From: Oryzias latipes
Taxonomy: Eukaryota > Chordata > Actinopteri > Beloniformes > Adrianichthyidae
Direction of reading: 5' to 3'
Length of the DNA stretch: 64,000 bases
Assembly: GCF_002234675.1 (NCBI RefSeq)
Contig: NC_019866.2
Coordinates: 9,577,261 to 9,641,260, forward strand
This document shows positions 13,006-24,072 of this stretch, one piece after another (positions within the stretch are counted from its first letter, which is position 1; each line of letters starts with the position of its first letter). Position numbers and translations under genes: made by a program. The notes below the pieces were generated by a model. The model was not told where the DNA came from, did no database searches, and saw only the letters and a list, made by a program, of their open reading frames with translations.

Positions 13006-13190
13006 ATGGATGTATGGATGGATGTATGTATGTATGGATGTATGGATGTATGTATGTATGTATGGATGGATGGATGGATGGATGGATGGATGGATGGATG
13101 GATGGATGGATGGATGGATGGATGGATGGATGGATGGATGGATGGATGGATGGATGGATGGATGGATGGATGGATGGATGGATGGATGGA
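13006..13190 (+). repeat. (ATGG)n tandem repeat, 185 bp
   Basis: The first 60 bases mix ATGG with ATGT units. From about 13,066 to 13,190 the array is essentially uninterrupted GGAT. Because the unit is four bases it is open in several frames on both strands, giving spurious peptides such as WMDGWMDG or IHPSIHPS. It probably grew from the 3' tail of the SINE immediately upstream. Confidence 0.95.
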
Positions 13191-13199
13191 ACCACCATG

Positions 13200-14630
13200 A
13201 TCCGAAAAATTAGTATTGCTCCAAAAGTAACCCACAAATATATCCCAACATGAATAACCCAAAAATTGGTATGTATACATGCATGTTTAGATTCAAATTG
13301 TCTCTCCATGCTCACTTATGCATAATGTTTATTTTTCACTCAAGATTCTGTACGCTTCCTTACATATCATTCTTCAACTGGCAGACCCAGCTGCCTCAAA
13401 GTCTGATCTTTACAAGACAGCTGACTCTGTACCTGCCCTGTGGTGACAGTTGACTGGAAGGCATAGGAGATATTTTGGTGGTGACTTACAGCTATGGGAA
13501 GAGAAAGAGAGCATATTGTTATCTCTAAAAAGCAGGTTATAATAATTCAGTGTTGGCTGAATAATCTCATTCATGCCAGACTGCAGACGAGGAAGATTTA
13601 GTTTAGGTGTCCAAGATGTGTGAAGTGGAAAAAGGAGAGCATGATAATGTCCAGCAGCTGATCAAACACTGACAGTAAGAAGGGGGAGTGAAACATTTTC
13701 TGTCATGAATGCCACCAAGCCTCTGATTCAGCTTGCCTGAAAGTTTTTTGTGCTAAAGCGCTTCATAGATAAAAAAAAAAAAAAAAAAATATTTGTAGAA
13801 TCCCTTTTAAAACCATCAAATGTGTCTAGCACAGTTGTACATATTTTGGGAGAAACACCTGCCCAGATTACCGTAGTGATTTGGATCAAACTGGTGGAAT
13901 TGAAGGGATTGGCTCATTCTGGAGGCACGTCTCTTGCAGAAAGGAGGTTGAATCCACCTAACGTATGTCTCCTCTGTGTCTGTTTGGTGGTTCGTGGTGC
14001 TGCTGCTCCTCATTTGGATGTCTTAGACAGAATGTCTTTGTGCTACACCCTCACTTTCCACCCAAAGTCTGGTTTAAAGAGAATATAAGTAGTTACCAAA
14101 TTAAACTTTAACATTTTTAACAGTTCTTTAATAACAGGAAAAAAGTTTATTCAGTGCAGACAAAATATCAAATAAACAGACACGGACTGACCCACCTAAT
14201 ATGTCACGTCTTTATTTTCTGGCCTCAAAATAGCTTATCTTGAGCTTCATCACATCAGCTGATGCTCTTTTCACATCGATGACCTTAAGTATGTTTTAAT
14301 GGGCTTGAGTCCAAAAAAAACTTTTTCTTGGCTGAAGCAACTGTAATAGAATTTCTCCATGATTTAATTCAGTGTCACTTTGAGGACTTGATAATTGAAT
14401 TTTTTCTTTAGATGAAGCCTTACTGGTCTCAGGGAACAATTATATACAGTAGCAGCAGCCTCCCCTTTCCCTTTTTTTTATCATTTATGTGATAGCTTTT
14501 GAAAAAACTCAGTAGTAAGTAAATATGTATTTTTGGATGATATTTGGGGGTAAAATATTGGTTATGCTTCTTAAAAAGAAATGTGCCTGATGTGAAAAAA
14601 AAAAGGTGACTAAGAATGAAGTAAGGAAGA
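13200..14630. other. Spacer, no gene supported
   Basis: No supportable gene. A 20-base A run sits near 13,770. A 112-codon plus-strand frame (13,750-14,088) begins in that A run, encodes a lysine run and has no known domain, so I do not accept it as coding. The rest is AT-rich unique-looking sequence. Confidence 0.45.
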
Positions 14631-15234
14631 GTATAAGGAGTTGAAAAGCAGTTGATCCTGACAACAAACCTTTTGAGATATAGGAGTGTTTTGGACAGGT
14701 AGTAAAGTTTCTGCCTGGGCTGTTAAAAATATCTTGGAATAAGAGAATGCCTGATTAATGGGGTAAAAAAAAAAGCATTTTGGTGCCTATTTTCAAGGAA
14801 GAATTTAGATGTGCAGAGTTGTGGATACTACAAAGGAATCAGGCAGATGAGATACACAATAAAGTCACGGGAAGAAATAATGGAAGCTAGACTGAGGTCA
14901 GAAATGAACATTGGTGAGCATGGTCTCATGCAAAAGAATAGACCCCGAAGAACAGAAAAGGTCTTGTAGAAAATCTATGACAAGGTACAGAGAGGAGCTG
15001 GGGTTTGCAAAGGAAAGTCTGCAGTGGCAGAGAAGCACATTGGAGTTTCTCAGAACATGTAAAAGAGCTGGAAGACTGTACAATGTTGCTATAGGTGTGA
15101 CAGAAGAGTTCAAGGTAGAGGTGGGACTACACCAGAGACCACTTATTGTTTTCTGTGGTGATGGACCGACTGATGAATGATGTTAGACAGGAATCTCTGT
15201 GGACCATAGCGTTTGCAGACGACATTGTGATCTA

Positions 15235-15887
15235 CACTCACTGATCACTTTATAAGGTACTCCCAACCAACTGCTCATTAGCACAAATTATTTAGTCATT
15301 ATTTAGCCAATTACAAGAACTCCACAATAACCCAGATTTGTTGTAAAATTAGGAAGAAAGGTGACAATCAAACCAGCTCACTTCATCCAAACTGAACAAT
15401 ATTTAAGTATCAACTGTAAAAGTAAAAAGTAAAAGTGAAAATAACAAAAGTAAAAACATTTTTGTTTTTCTTTCCGTTTTCACTGAATTTCAGGATTGAT
15501 TTCTACGTTTCCTCAAATAACTAATGTCAGATTTTTGGTCTTAATGAGATCAACCAGCCTTACTAGGCTTTTGAAAAATTTTGTTTGAATAAACAATGCC
15601 AATCACATGGCAGCAGTGCATTTAGGCATGTAGACATAGTCAAGACAATCTGCTGCAGTTCACTATGAGCATCAGAATGGGGAAGAAGTGACTTTGAACA
15701 TGGCATGGTTGTTGGTGCCAGACGGGCTGGTCTAAAGATTTCAGAAACTGCTGATCTACTGGGATTTTCACCCACAACAATCTCTAGGGTTTACAGAGAA
15801 TGGTCCAAAACCACAGCGGGTGATACTCCTGTCAACTAAGAACCCGGTACTAGCATGATGCACCTAATAAAGTGGCAGGCTAGTAAG
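15235..15887 (+). mobile_element. Internally deleted Tc1-like transposon nested in LINE
   Basis: The left end CACTCACTGATCACTTTATA and the right end CACCTAATAAAGTGGCAGGC are the inverted termini of a common Tc1-family element. A TA flanks each side (15,233-15,234 and 15,888-15,889). Inside, about 15,600-15,830 covers the start of the transposase gene (a frame resembling VVGARRAGLKISETADLLGF), and then the sequence jumps directly to the right terminus. Most of the catalytic region is deleted. A 286-base foreign unit sits at 15,312-15,597. The copy cannot move by itself. Confidence 0.85.
15312..15597. repeat. 286-bp insert, second copy at 17,190
   Basis: This unit interrupts the Tc1 copy, with GCCAAT on both sides (15,306-15,311 and 15,598-15,603) consistent with a target-site duplication. 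It begins TTACAAGAACTCCACAATAA, contains several AAAGTAAAA runs and ends near TTTTGTTTGAATAAACAA. A related copy lies at about 17,190-17,417. The element class is unknown. Confidence 0.7.
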
Positions 15888-16574
15888 TAGTGAGAGCAGG
15901 TGGAGAAACATCTAAAGAGGTGGAATTGGTTATAGAAAGGAGAGGAATTAAGCAAGACAGAGTATCTGTGCAAAAAGATGACAAGAGGCCTGTGCAAGCA
16001 CGGTTAAATTGGTGGCGGAATGTTTCAGCTGGAGGTAGCAGAGCATAAGATGTTGAGGTTCTCCTTGGGAGTAATGAAGATGGACTAAGATCAGGAACAT
16101 ATCAAAGAAACAGGTCATGCTAGATGCTTTGGAAAAAAATAGTTGGGAGGGCAGATTGAGATAGTTTGGAGATGTTTAGAGGAGGGAAATTGATTCTGTT
16201 GACAAAAGGATGCTGAGGTTGGACCTCCCAGGAAAGAGGCCCTTGAGGAAAACGAAAAAGGAGGTTAATGGATGGAGAAAAGGAGAATATGAGGCGTGAG
16301 GGAGGAATATGGTTTGCTTTGGTGACCCCGAAAGAGAGCAGCCAAAACATAAAGAAGAAATAATTTTGAAGCTGCAGTAAGTGATTCCTGCCTTTCAATT
16401 CCTGAAACAAAAATAGTTTTAAAACTTAAAAACCTTTTTTAAGCACAAGTTTATTGGATATTGTCATAAAAAACAAAATATTTCTAAACAAAGACATAGT
16501 GACATTAAGTTACTCTGACATGAGCTGACGCTCCTCGCTCCCTACGTACTTTGTCCAATGCAGCACTGAAGGTA

Positions 16575-16638
16575 GTAATAGTGGTGGTGGTGGTGGTGCT
16601 TTTTTTTGTGGGGGGGGGGGGGGGGGGGGGGGGGGGGG
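16575..16638 (+). repeat. (GGT)n followed by a 29-base G run
   Basis: Six GTG/GGT units (16,581-16,598), then a T run, then 29 consecutive G from 16,610 to 16,638. The G run could form G-quadruplex structures, and its assembled length is likely to be inexact. Confidence 0.9.
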
Positions 16639-17189
16639 TCCGAGATCATTTGCATCATTAGGTGCTCATAGTACAAATAACAAAATCATTTCAGCTGAAT
16701 ATAAAACTCAAGCATCATTAATTATTTTAAACAAAATCCAGCTAATTAAACTCCCTGGCAATTCTTCTCTCTACACACACTCTACTGAAATCTGCAAATA
16801 TGCCCAAAAATATGAAATGAAATATGAAATATCTTAGTCATTTGCATAAACTTTGAAAAATGTTGAAAAAAAGTGCCTTGCCCCTCAAAGCTGACAAAGA
16901 CATGACATGATTCTTCTTGAAAATATTTCTGACCAACATTGACAGCCTCTAATTGTAGATTTTGGTTCTTCCCTGGTAGAAGAAAAACACAGGAAAGTGA
17001 GTAAATCTTTGATGCTTTCCTAAAAATAAAAAGAGAGAGACATCGCATGAAAAACAATTGTGTTTTGGGGGCTTCATTTGATTGCTAATAGGTTGTTTGG
17101 GTTTTTTAATAACATCATTTTGTGCCAGCAAGGTTCAATTTGATTTATTGAAAAAGAAGCACAAACATCATTCATGTAACTCCAGCTAG

Positions 17190-17417
17190 TTACAAGAACT
17201 GCACAATAACCCAGATTTGTTGTAAAATTAGGAAAAAAGGTGACAGTTGGTGTTCAACCAAGCTCACTTTATCCAAACTGAACACTATTTTATCATCAAC
17301 TGTAAAAGAAAAAAGTAAAAGTAAAAATAAAAAAAGTAAAAACATTTTTGTCCGATTTTTGGTCTGAGATTAACCAGCCTTATTAGGCTTTTGAAATATT
17401 TTGTTTTCATAAACAAC
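17190..17417. repeat. Second copy of the 286-bp insert unit
   Basis: The sequence from TTACAAGAACTGCACAATAA through the AAGTAAAA runs to TTTTGTTTTCATAAACAA matches 15,312-15,597 with substitutions and a deletion of about 60 bases in the middle. Two independent copies show that the unit is dispersed. Confidence 0.75.
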
Positions 17418-17424
17418 GTCATTC

Positions 17425-17835
17425 CATCTATCCATCAATTTTCTTCCATTTATCTGGGGCTCGGTCACAGAGGCACCAGTCCAAGCAGCAGCAGCTCCAC
17501 ATCCTCTGGGTGACTGAACTCCTTCACCAATCTCTGAGGGATCACCCAACCACCTAGCAGAAGAAACTCATTTCGGTGTCTCTGGGACCTCTTTCTTTAA
17601 GTCATGACCCAGAACTCATGACCACATGTGAGCATTGTGACAAAGATTGGCCGGTGAATTGAGAGCTCTGCTTTCTGACTCCCTGAACCAGCACCTCAAT
17701 GTGGAGCTCAAGTGATCCTATGAGCCAAGCTATTCGGAGCTGATACCCATCGTAAGATCATCCATGGCAGAAAAGTCAAACGTTAAGCAGTGCAAAACCC
17801 CCGTATGAGCCAACAACTGCAAAAATGTGATAATC
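17425..17835 (+). repeat. Degraded dispersed repeat (LINE-type)
   Basis: It starts TCCATCTATCCATCAATTTT then CTTCCATTTATCTGGGGCTC, and continues with phrases such as GGGATCACCCAACCACC and GTCATGACCCAGAACTCATG. This is the style of a very common fish LINE-derived repeat. It is heavily mutated and has no open frame. The class is from memory and the right edge is uncertain. Confidence 0.55.
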
Positions 17836-17839
17836 TCCC

Positions 17840-19300
17840 CCAGATCACTGCTCTTGAGAGGCTAGTGCGATTTGGTTTGGGTGGAGGTTGAAGGCAGGTG
17901 GTTGACGACCCAACTCTCTCCCATGAAATTTAAAAACACAAATAACAGGGGCGTAATAGAACATGAGGAAATTACAGGAGCAAAAACATCAATAATGAAA
18001 TTACTTGCAATTAGATTTTGGTTAAAATTCAGAGAAGGGAATTCCTGAATGTGTTCCTGCTCAGCCCTAAGGAACATTTACTTTTTTCAAACGTAAACAT
18101 AGTCGAAATCCATCATGAACCACAACTGCCGGTGATAATTATAAAGTATCTCTGACTGCAACTCCAGAATGACCAGAAATAAGAAATAAAAATATAAAAG
18201 AAAAAGAAAATAGAAAGGTGAGTATGTTATTTTTTTTTTTCTGGTCAAAAAGTCAAAACTATTCAGAATGAGGACGTCCAAAAGAGTTATAAGAAGTTTT
18301 AAAGCTGAGATAATGAGTACCACAGGGTCATAAAGTGAACTCTTTCTCTTCTCGTAATCTCTATCAAGAGAGTACTCAACCCCCCGACACATACTCACAC
18401 ACATCACCGGGGCTTAGCACAATCCCTAAAGATTATTCTATCTTTATGACTGAAGCCCTGCGTCCTTGTCAGTTGTGAAAAAAGAGTGCAGAGCTGTTCA
18501 AGTATCTTTTTACATTTGCATAAATCCTTGAACAAGAAAATTTCTTCATACAACAGCGATTCCATTCACACCAATTATCCAGCAGAATCAGTTTAGAGGC
18601 TTTCGAAAAACCAAAAGAATCATTTTATGGTTTTAAGATCTTAAAGAATGTTCTTGCAAACATAAGGGGTGTTTCATATGCAAAACTGTTTAAAAAAACA
18701 TTTATAGACATCAACCAACAACAAAAGGTGGAACTTCAGAATACGGTGTAGAAATTTCCAGTATCAATCAGATCCTGCAGACTTCACTACTTTGGGTTAC
18801 AGAACAATAGGTTCAATGCCAAATCAAGAACAGACTGCCTTTTTATGAAAACAAAAAATATTTTTTTGATATTAGGATTTAAGAAAAGCCAATCCAAAAT
18901 TCAGAAATATAAAGGTAGCATTTCCACTAGCTTATAAAAAATAAGTTACAAAGCCAGGCAGCAGCTTTGGGCTCCCAGGTAAATACAGTTTATAACCAAC
19001 CACCTTTATAAAAGCTGCCATTTTGGTAATTTTTGGGTCACAAGCATTGAAGGAGAAGGCATCTGGCAGCTTCCTCCATCACCTGAAGGCACTGCCTGGA
19101 GAAACTGAAAAAAAGAGAGAAAGGCAATATGTCAAATTTAACCCTGCAGGGCTGAGCAGATTAACTTTTTACCTTTTTCTCGAGAGGGACGTCTGTGTAA
19201 CAAAATGTGGGGTGGATGATCTAAATGCAGGAGGAAAGAGAAACCATCTTTCGAAAAAAAATATTTTGCAAGAACAGCTTTGAAAAGTGTGGAGATTTTT
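17840..19300. other. AT-rich spacer
   Basis: Nothing supportable was found. The minus-strand open frame of 106 codons (18,087-18,407) is rich in F, L and Y because it reads through A/T-rich sequence, and it has no domain. Confidence 0.4.
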
Positions 19301-19311
19301 TGTGCCAAACA

Positions 19312-19610
19312 TAAAGTCCCACTCTGATCATTTTTTGATCTATTTTAAAAGCATTCTTAGTGGTACATTAAATTATGATCATGCTGTTTTTAGCCAAAAA
19401 ATGTTTTAAAAACTGTTTTATTTCTGAGGACATAGTTTCTGCAGAGCGGCAGGAGTTCATCACAAATTCCTGGGAGTTTGTGGTGTATTTTCTCCAGCAC
19501 AAATAAGCAATTTCTCAAACTGCATTTTTTGACTGCTCCTGATTCACAACAATTTGAATAAAGAAATACTCAGAAATGCAATTTTAAGATCAAGTTTTTT
19601 TTTATATATG
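19312..19610 (+). mobile_element. TTAA-type MITE copy, 5' part
   Basis: It begins TAAAGTCCCACTCTGATCAT and continues through TGATCTATTTTAAAAGCATT, GCTGTTTTTAGCC and ATACTCAGAAATGCAATTTT. These blocks are shared with copies at 22,211-22,388, 29,570-29,856 (reverse) and 55,343-55,785. The copy is broken by the SINE at 19,611. Weak remnants of its 3' part (ATCATTAGAAAAATACAAC) reappear just after the SINE near 19,967. Confidence 0.75.
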
Positions 19611-19946
19611 GAAGGCCCCCGGTTCAATTCCCGGCTGGGGAACCGGAAACAGAACACCAATGGGGGACCTTTATGTGTGGAGTTTGCATGTCCTCCCCGT
19701 GCTTGTGTGGATTTTTTCTGGGGTCTCCAGCTACCTCCCATCGTCCACGAACATAAATTGGTGCATTGGTTGCTCTAAATTGTCCCTAGGTGTGAATGAG
19801 AGTGTGCTTGGGTGTGGGATTTGTGGTCCTGCGACAGACTGGCGACCTGTCCGTGATGTCCCCTGCCTTCGACCAGAAGTGGCCGGGATAGGCTCCGGCA
19901 GCCCCGTGACCCCCAAAGAGACAAAGCGAGTTTAGAAGATGAATGT
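19611..19946 (+). repeat. tRNA-derived SINE, fairly complete
   Basis: A B-box-like GGTTCAATTCC (19,621-19,631) is followed by TTTGCATGTCCTCCCCGTGC, TTGCTCTAAATTGTCCC, CCTGCGACAGACTGGCGACC and a tail CCCCGTGACCCCCAAAG then GCGAGTTTAGAAGATGAATG. The block order is the same as at 3,486, and this is the best preserved of the three copies. Short frames in it are not genes. Confidence 0.85.
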
Positions 19947-20097
19947 TTCTTTTTATTTGACCTCCATCATTAGAAAAATACAACAAAAGCACTATTTGTT
20001 TCTTTAATGAATTCTGCAAGATAATAGGACTTCTGTGTTTTGGGGGGTTTTCACATTTACCAAGAACATATAGTTTTTTATTAGGTTCTGATGTAAA

Positions 20098-20510
20098 TGT
20101 ACATCACGTATTTGGGTTTTGGAGGGAAGAAAACACCAGAAAAGAGAGAAAAACAGCAGAAAACAGGCAACTGAAGGAATAAACTAAATAAATAAACCAA
20201 ACAAGAGGAAGGATATCCAGAATAAACAAGCTGATAAGCAACAGGGAACTGATGAACGGGAGGAAACAAGCAAGGATCAGGTGAAAACAAAACAAACGAA
20301 AACATTTTAAAAGACTCTCGGGCCTGAAAGCTAATGAACAACAGGTGATTCATTGAAAGCAGGAGTTGAGCAAGAACCCTTTTATAACTAACCCAAAGAG
20401 AAAACAAGCCAACAAAAGAAAAAGGCGAAGATACAGATCAAATTGAGATAAGGTGGTGAAAAAAGGAAGTAAAAAAGTATCTTATCATCAATAACATCCA
20501 AACCATGACA
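20098..20510 (-). mobile_element. Possible solo LTR, minus orientation
   Basis: On the minus strand the segment starts TGTCATGGTTTGGATG and ends near GTGATGTACA, giving the TG...CA ends expected of an LTR. It contains TATAAAAGGG near 20,383. Start and length resemble the solo LTR at 23,521. I found no matching 5-bp target duplication, so the ends may be misplaced. Confidence 0.35.
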
Positions 20511-20519
20511 AAAACCTTT

Positions 20520-22205
20520 ACTTTGAAGGAGTATGCATTCATTTCATGTTCTGAATGCTGAGAGTCCAAATCCAGAAGCTAACTTCAGACTTTAAAAAAT
20601 TCCCTATCTGTCTTCTGTTTGTGCAGAAAGGCTTTTAATCCAGGAAATTTATGAACCGTCAAGGACTGAGATGCATCTGGTACCTTTGGAAGTAAAAACA
20701 AACATTAAAAAACCTCATCTTGACAGAGATTGTCCCAGCTCCCACCTCCTGCTTTTTAACTTTATCTGAATGAAGGCGTCATATCTTTTCAGATGTGCAG
20801 TGCACGATCAAAGTAAAAAATGTTGTATAGGTCAATAATACCATTGGGATGGAAATTTGCTTGTTTCATCGTGTAATGAGTCTCCTTTAATATTTTTATA
20901 AAGCTTGGTATATTTATTACATTCTGAAAATTAGACTTTCTGTTTTTTTTCCTCATCTTAAATGTGTTTATTAATGTTTAAGATGAAGTGGGTGTAGTGT
21001 CACAAAAGCTGTAAATAAGGGGAGAAACAGCAAACATGGTGCAGATGATTCACATTGGTGTCTGTTAACCTCAGAGGCACGATCAGCTCTTTGTCACTTT
21101 GAATCAGACTGTGATAACAGAGCTCTGTCTAATTGGGAGCCACAATAAAGAAAAACATTCTGAACTGAACTCCTTTGTTGCCTTGAGAGGAAATAACAAA
21201 GAAACGTGACAGCAAAATGAACTGGCAATGACCTTGTTAAAAAAAAACTCATCAAAAATTGTTCATACAATTTGAAACTGTTTTGCTTTGCTCCTAAAAA
21301 GTGGGCTTTAAGTTTAAAGCAAGTTCTCCAACTACAAACATGTAAAACCCAAATGTTTGTTGTTTTAATTTAAAATACATTACTTGATTAGATAAGACCC
21401 CAAATCCAGCATAATGTGGGGAAGACGCGCTGTCACTTACCACCTACAGCATCTCTCTGAAATGTTAAGCTGCCCACTCAACATCAGCGACTTCATTTTC
21501 ATTTCAGAGACGATCTCTAAACTCGTCTGGCTTATATTAAGGTCAAGGCATTGTAGCCAATCTCCCAGGACAGTATCTCACCAGAGACAGCATATGGAGT
21601 AATGTAAAAAAACAAAATCATAATTCATGCACTATCGCAATAGCCCTGATCATTTCAATTGTTTCTTCAAATGTCACCTTGTAGATCAACTTAATCAAGT
21701 TACCTGGCCTGCAGTGCACCTAGATGCATTCCAATTCCAGATTTATTCAGAACTGGTCCGTGTTGTCGGCTCAGTCATTGGGATCGTATGTTTTTGGCAT
21801 TGTTTGAATGCATTTCTTGCTTATGTATTATACAACCACAGCTGAAGCTTTGTTTTTTGTTTTTCAATGAGATTATAAAAAGGGAAAAGACACGAGCTGC
21901 TGTTGGTAAGCAAAGCTTGAGGGATTAAAGACCCAGGGGGGGGGCATGTGATTTCTTTAGTTCACTGGGTTAAACCATCAGGCAACCAGTTCAGGTAAAG
22001 AAACAAAAATGATGTGAAGTGCTGTGCAACTAACTTCAACTGGTATTATTTATGGAGCAAAGATGTATATTTTCCTGTCTAATTACATTACATAACCTAT
22101 TCTAGTAGATACTGCAATATTGTTATGGTAAACCTTCATTTTGGTCATGAAAATAAAGGTCTCTGTGAATGTCCTTATTTGAACAGGACCTGACTTCATT
22201 AAATT
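20520..22205. other. Spacer, no gene supported
   Basis: AT-rich unique-looking sequence. Open frames of 62-72 codons near 21,414-21,845 have no family signature and no consistent splice sites. Confidence 0.4.
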
Positions 22206-22210
22206 GAATC

Positions 22211-22388
22211 TTAAAGTTCCACTCAGATCATTATTGATCTATTTTAAAAGCGTTCCCAGAGGTCTTTTATTTATGATTGTGCTGTTTTTAGCCAAAATTG
22301 AAAAATAAAATAAAACATGTTTGTTTTCTGTCACAAGAACATGTCAAAAACACCAAAAACACTATTTTCATCGGAGCGAGTCTTTAAG
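22211..22388 (+). mobile_element. Short TTAA-type MITE, both ends present
   Basis: It starts TTAAAGTTCCACTCAGATCA and ends TCGGAGCGAGTCTTTAA. The ends are imperfect inverted repeats, and the element begins and finishes with TTAA. It is an internally shortened relative of the 443-bp copy at 55,343, keeping GATCTATTTTAAAAGCGTTC and AAGAACATGTCAAAAACACC. TTAA ends suggest mobilisation by a piggyBac- or Kolobok-type transposase (inference). Confidence 0.8.
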
Positions 22389-22389
22389 T

Positions 22390-23515
22390 AAACCTGAAAG
22401 CTTAATACTTGTGGAAAACAACATTGTTGTATTTAAATGAGCAATACGTTTATTTTTGTCTGTAAAACACAAAGAAGAAGAAAAGTATTTCAATTGATAA
22501 TGGTGAAATTGATTATACTGCATTTCAGAGGAAAGTTTTTGGAGTTTGAAGTTATTTTGGAGTCAAGATAAGGGACCATCCAGTTTCTCATAGCAGGTGT
22601 TGCTAGATTTGCTCATTTTGGCAGAAACAGATCAGAATCAAGAACATTTAATCTGTTTCCGCTTCTTGACGTTTTAGTTATTGTACCATGTCCATTTCAT
22701 GTGTAGAACACACAAAATCTCAAGCAATTTTTTTTATTTTAGGAAATTTTAGTTCTCCATTTTGGTTTTCTCTGAACAGAATTCGGACACAGCTTGTTTT
22801 CACAGAGACCAGATAAGGGACTGTCCTCATTTGGTCATTTTTGTTTGTTTTCTGAGGAAATAAAGTGTTTTTGTGATATTTTGTTTTCTCCAAATAAAAT
22901 GAAGTTTTTCCTAGGAACATTTTTTTAACTTAACTTGTTTGATGGAGCCCCATGCAGGATGGTCCATTTAAAGTACCATTTAAACTGGAATCCCTGTCCA
23001 AGACTCCACCCCCTTCTTTCCATGTTCAAAAAGACACTGAAGCTGTGATTGCTCTGGGCAATTTTCACTGGTGTGCTGGAGTGCCGGGCGTGCCGTGGCG
23101 CCAGAATGATCCCTGACAGCATGATTGCCCTGTCAGCTAAAGGCCTCCACCTGATTATGCATGTGTTCACTCCCATTTCATTCAGCGCCACGCTTGCAAA
23201 CTGGCTCTGGGGGAATGCAGAGGTGAGTGAGTAGCTGCAACAGCACCATTAATCTTTCTGTCGTGCTGTGGTCGTCAGGGTGACTGGCTGTGCCCAGTGC
23301 ATGTTAACAACAGGAGCATGCCAAAGACGACAATGAAAACAGTGGTAGGGGAATGAGTGGAATGATTAGTAGCAAGTAGATGGGCTTCATCCTGTTGCTC
23401 AAGATAAGAATCATGGAGAGAGTGATAATCATTAAAGTGCTGAATCGTTTAAAAAAATGTCTACCGTGAAAGTATTTTGGTTACCTACAGTTAGAAACAG
23501 GGAAATCAATAGGAG
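22390..23515. other. Spacer upstream of solo LTR
   Basis: Nothing identified. A somewhat GC-richer patch at 22,930-23,240 is open on both strands for 60-88 codons but has no recognisable domain. Confidence 0.35.
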
Positions 23516-23520
23516 GGTTG

Positions 23521-24046
23521 TGTCATGGTGGCCTGGCAGACTCCTCCCCCTCCCAGCTCTGCTCCAGACTCACAGCTGTGTCCACTCATCTCATCCCCTC
23601 ACCTGCTTCATAAGGAGACTCACCTCAAGCATTCTTCGCCAGTTAGTTAACACTGATGGTGCTTAACTCTGCTTTGAGCTACGTCTGGCCCCCTTGCCTT
23701 GTTCCTTGCTCATCTTGTTTTGCTGTGCTTCAGGTCTTGCCTTCCACGAGTGACACCCGAGTCTTTCTACCACCCGAGCTGAAGCTGAACTCCTCTACGC
23801 CTCCCAAGAAATCCAGCCATGCCACCACCAAAGAACTCCTGCCACGTCAAAGCTAAGATCCAGAGCTGCCTTCATCTTACATATCCTCCATCCTGCTGAC
23901 GATCTGCTCCATCTAGTCCCACGACGCTCCACGCCTCAAGATCCGCTGGCTCCTACAAAATAAAACCAGTTACTTTCCCTTTCACTTACCTGCCTCCTCC
24001 TTCCGGGTTACAGCATCTGGGTTTGTCACGTGATCCGGTCATGACA
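23521..24046 (+). mobile_element. Solo LTR with 5-bp target duplication
   Basis: The 526-bp unit starts TGTCATGGTGGCC and ends GATCCGGTCATGACA, so it has TG...CA ends and a short inverted terminus. GGTTG flanks both sides (23,516-23,520 and 24,047-24,051). AATAAA in the 3' half (about 23,958) would serve as a polyadenylation signal. There is no internal domain, primer-binding site or second LTR, so it is the product of LTR-LTR recombination. The 66-codon frame inside is incidental. Confidence 0.85.
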
Positions 24047-24072
24047 GGTTGTCTTTTATTTTCAGAAATCTA

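Larger units (their letters stand above)
14640..16345 (+). mobile_element. Decayed LINE (reverse transcriptase), interrupted
   Basis: Translated pieces match a widespread fish endonuclease/reverse-transcriptase LINE (RTE-like by recollection). GVTEEFKVEVGLHQ is readable at about 15,090-15,135. MDRLMNDVRQESLWTIAFAD runs up to the catalytic FADD motif at 15,212-15,223. Beyond 15,890 come pieces of the downstream region, including one resembling VAEHKMLRFSLGV. Many stops and frameshifts make it non-functional. The element is split at 15,235-15,887 by a Tc1-like transposon. The outer limits are approximate. Confidence 0.8.

Noticed and set aside
13006-13190. Tandem array that might be taken for a CRISPR or coding repeat
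   Set aside because: Four-base units without spacers in a vertebrate genome; a simple satellite.
12872-13315. Overlapping open frames of up to 147 codons on both strands
   Set aside because: They are translations of the ATGG tandem repeat (WMDG or IHPS units), not genes.
13750-14088. 112-codon plus-strand open frame
   Set aside because: It starts in a 20-base A run and shows no family signature.
18087-18407. 106-codon minus-strand frame with a hydrophobic run
   Set aside because: The Phe/Leu/Tyr run comes from reading A-rich plus-strand sequence; no signal peptide logic or domain.
23656-23856. 66-codon frame within the 23.5-kb LTR
   Set aside because: LTRs are non-coding, and the frame has no retroelement motif.
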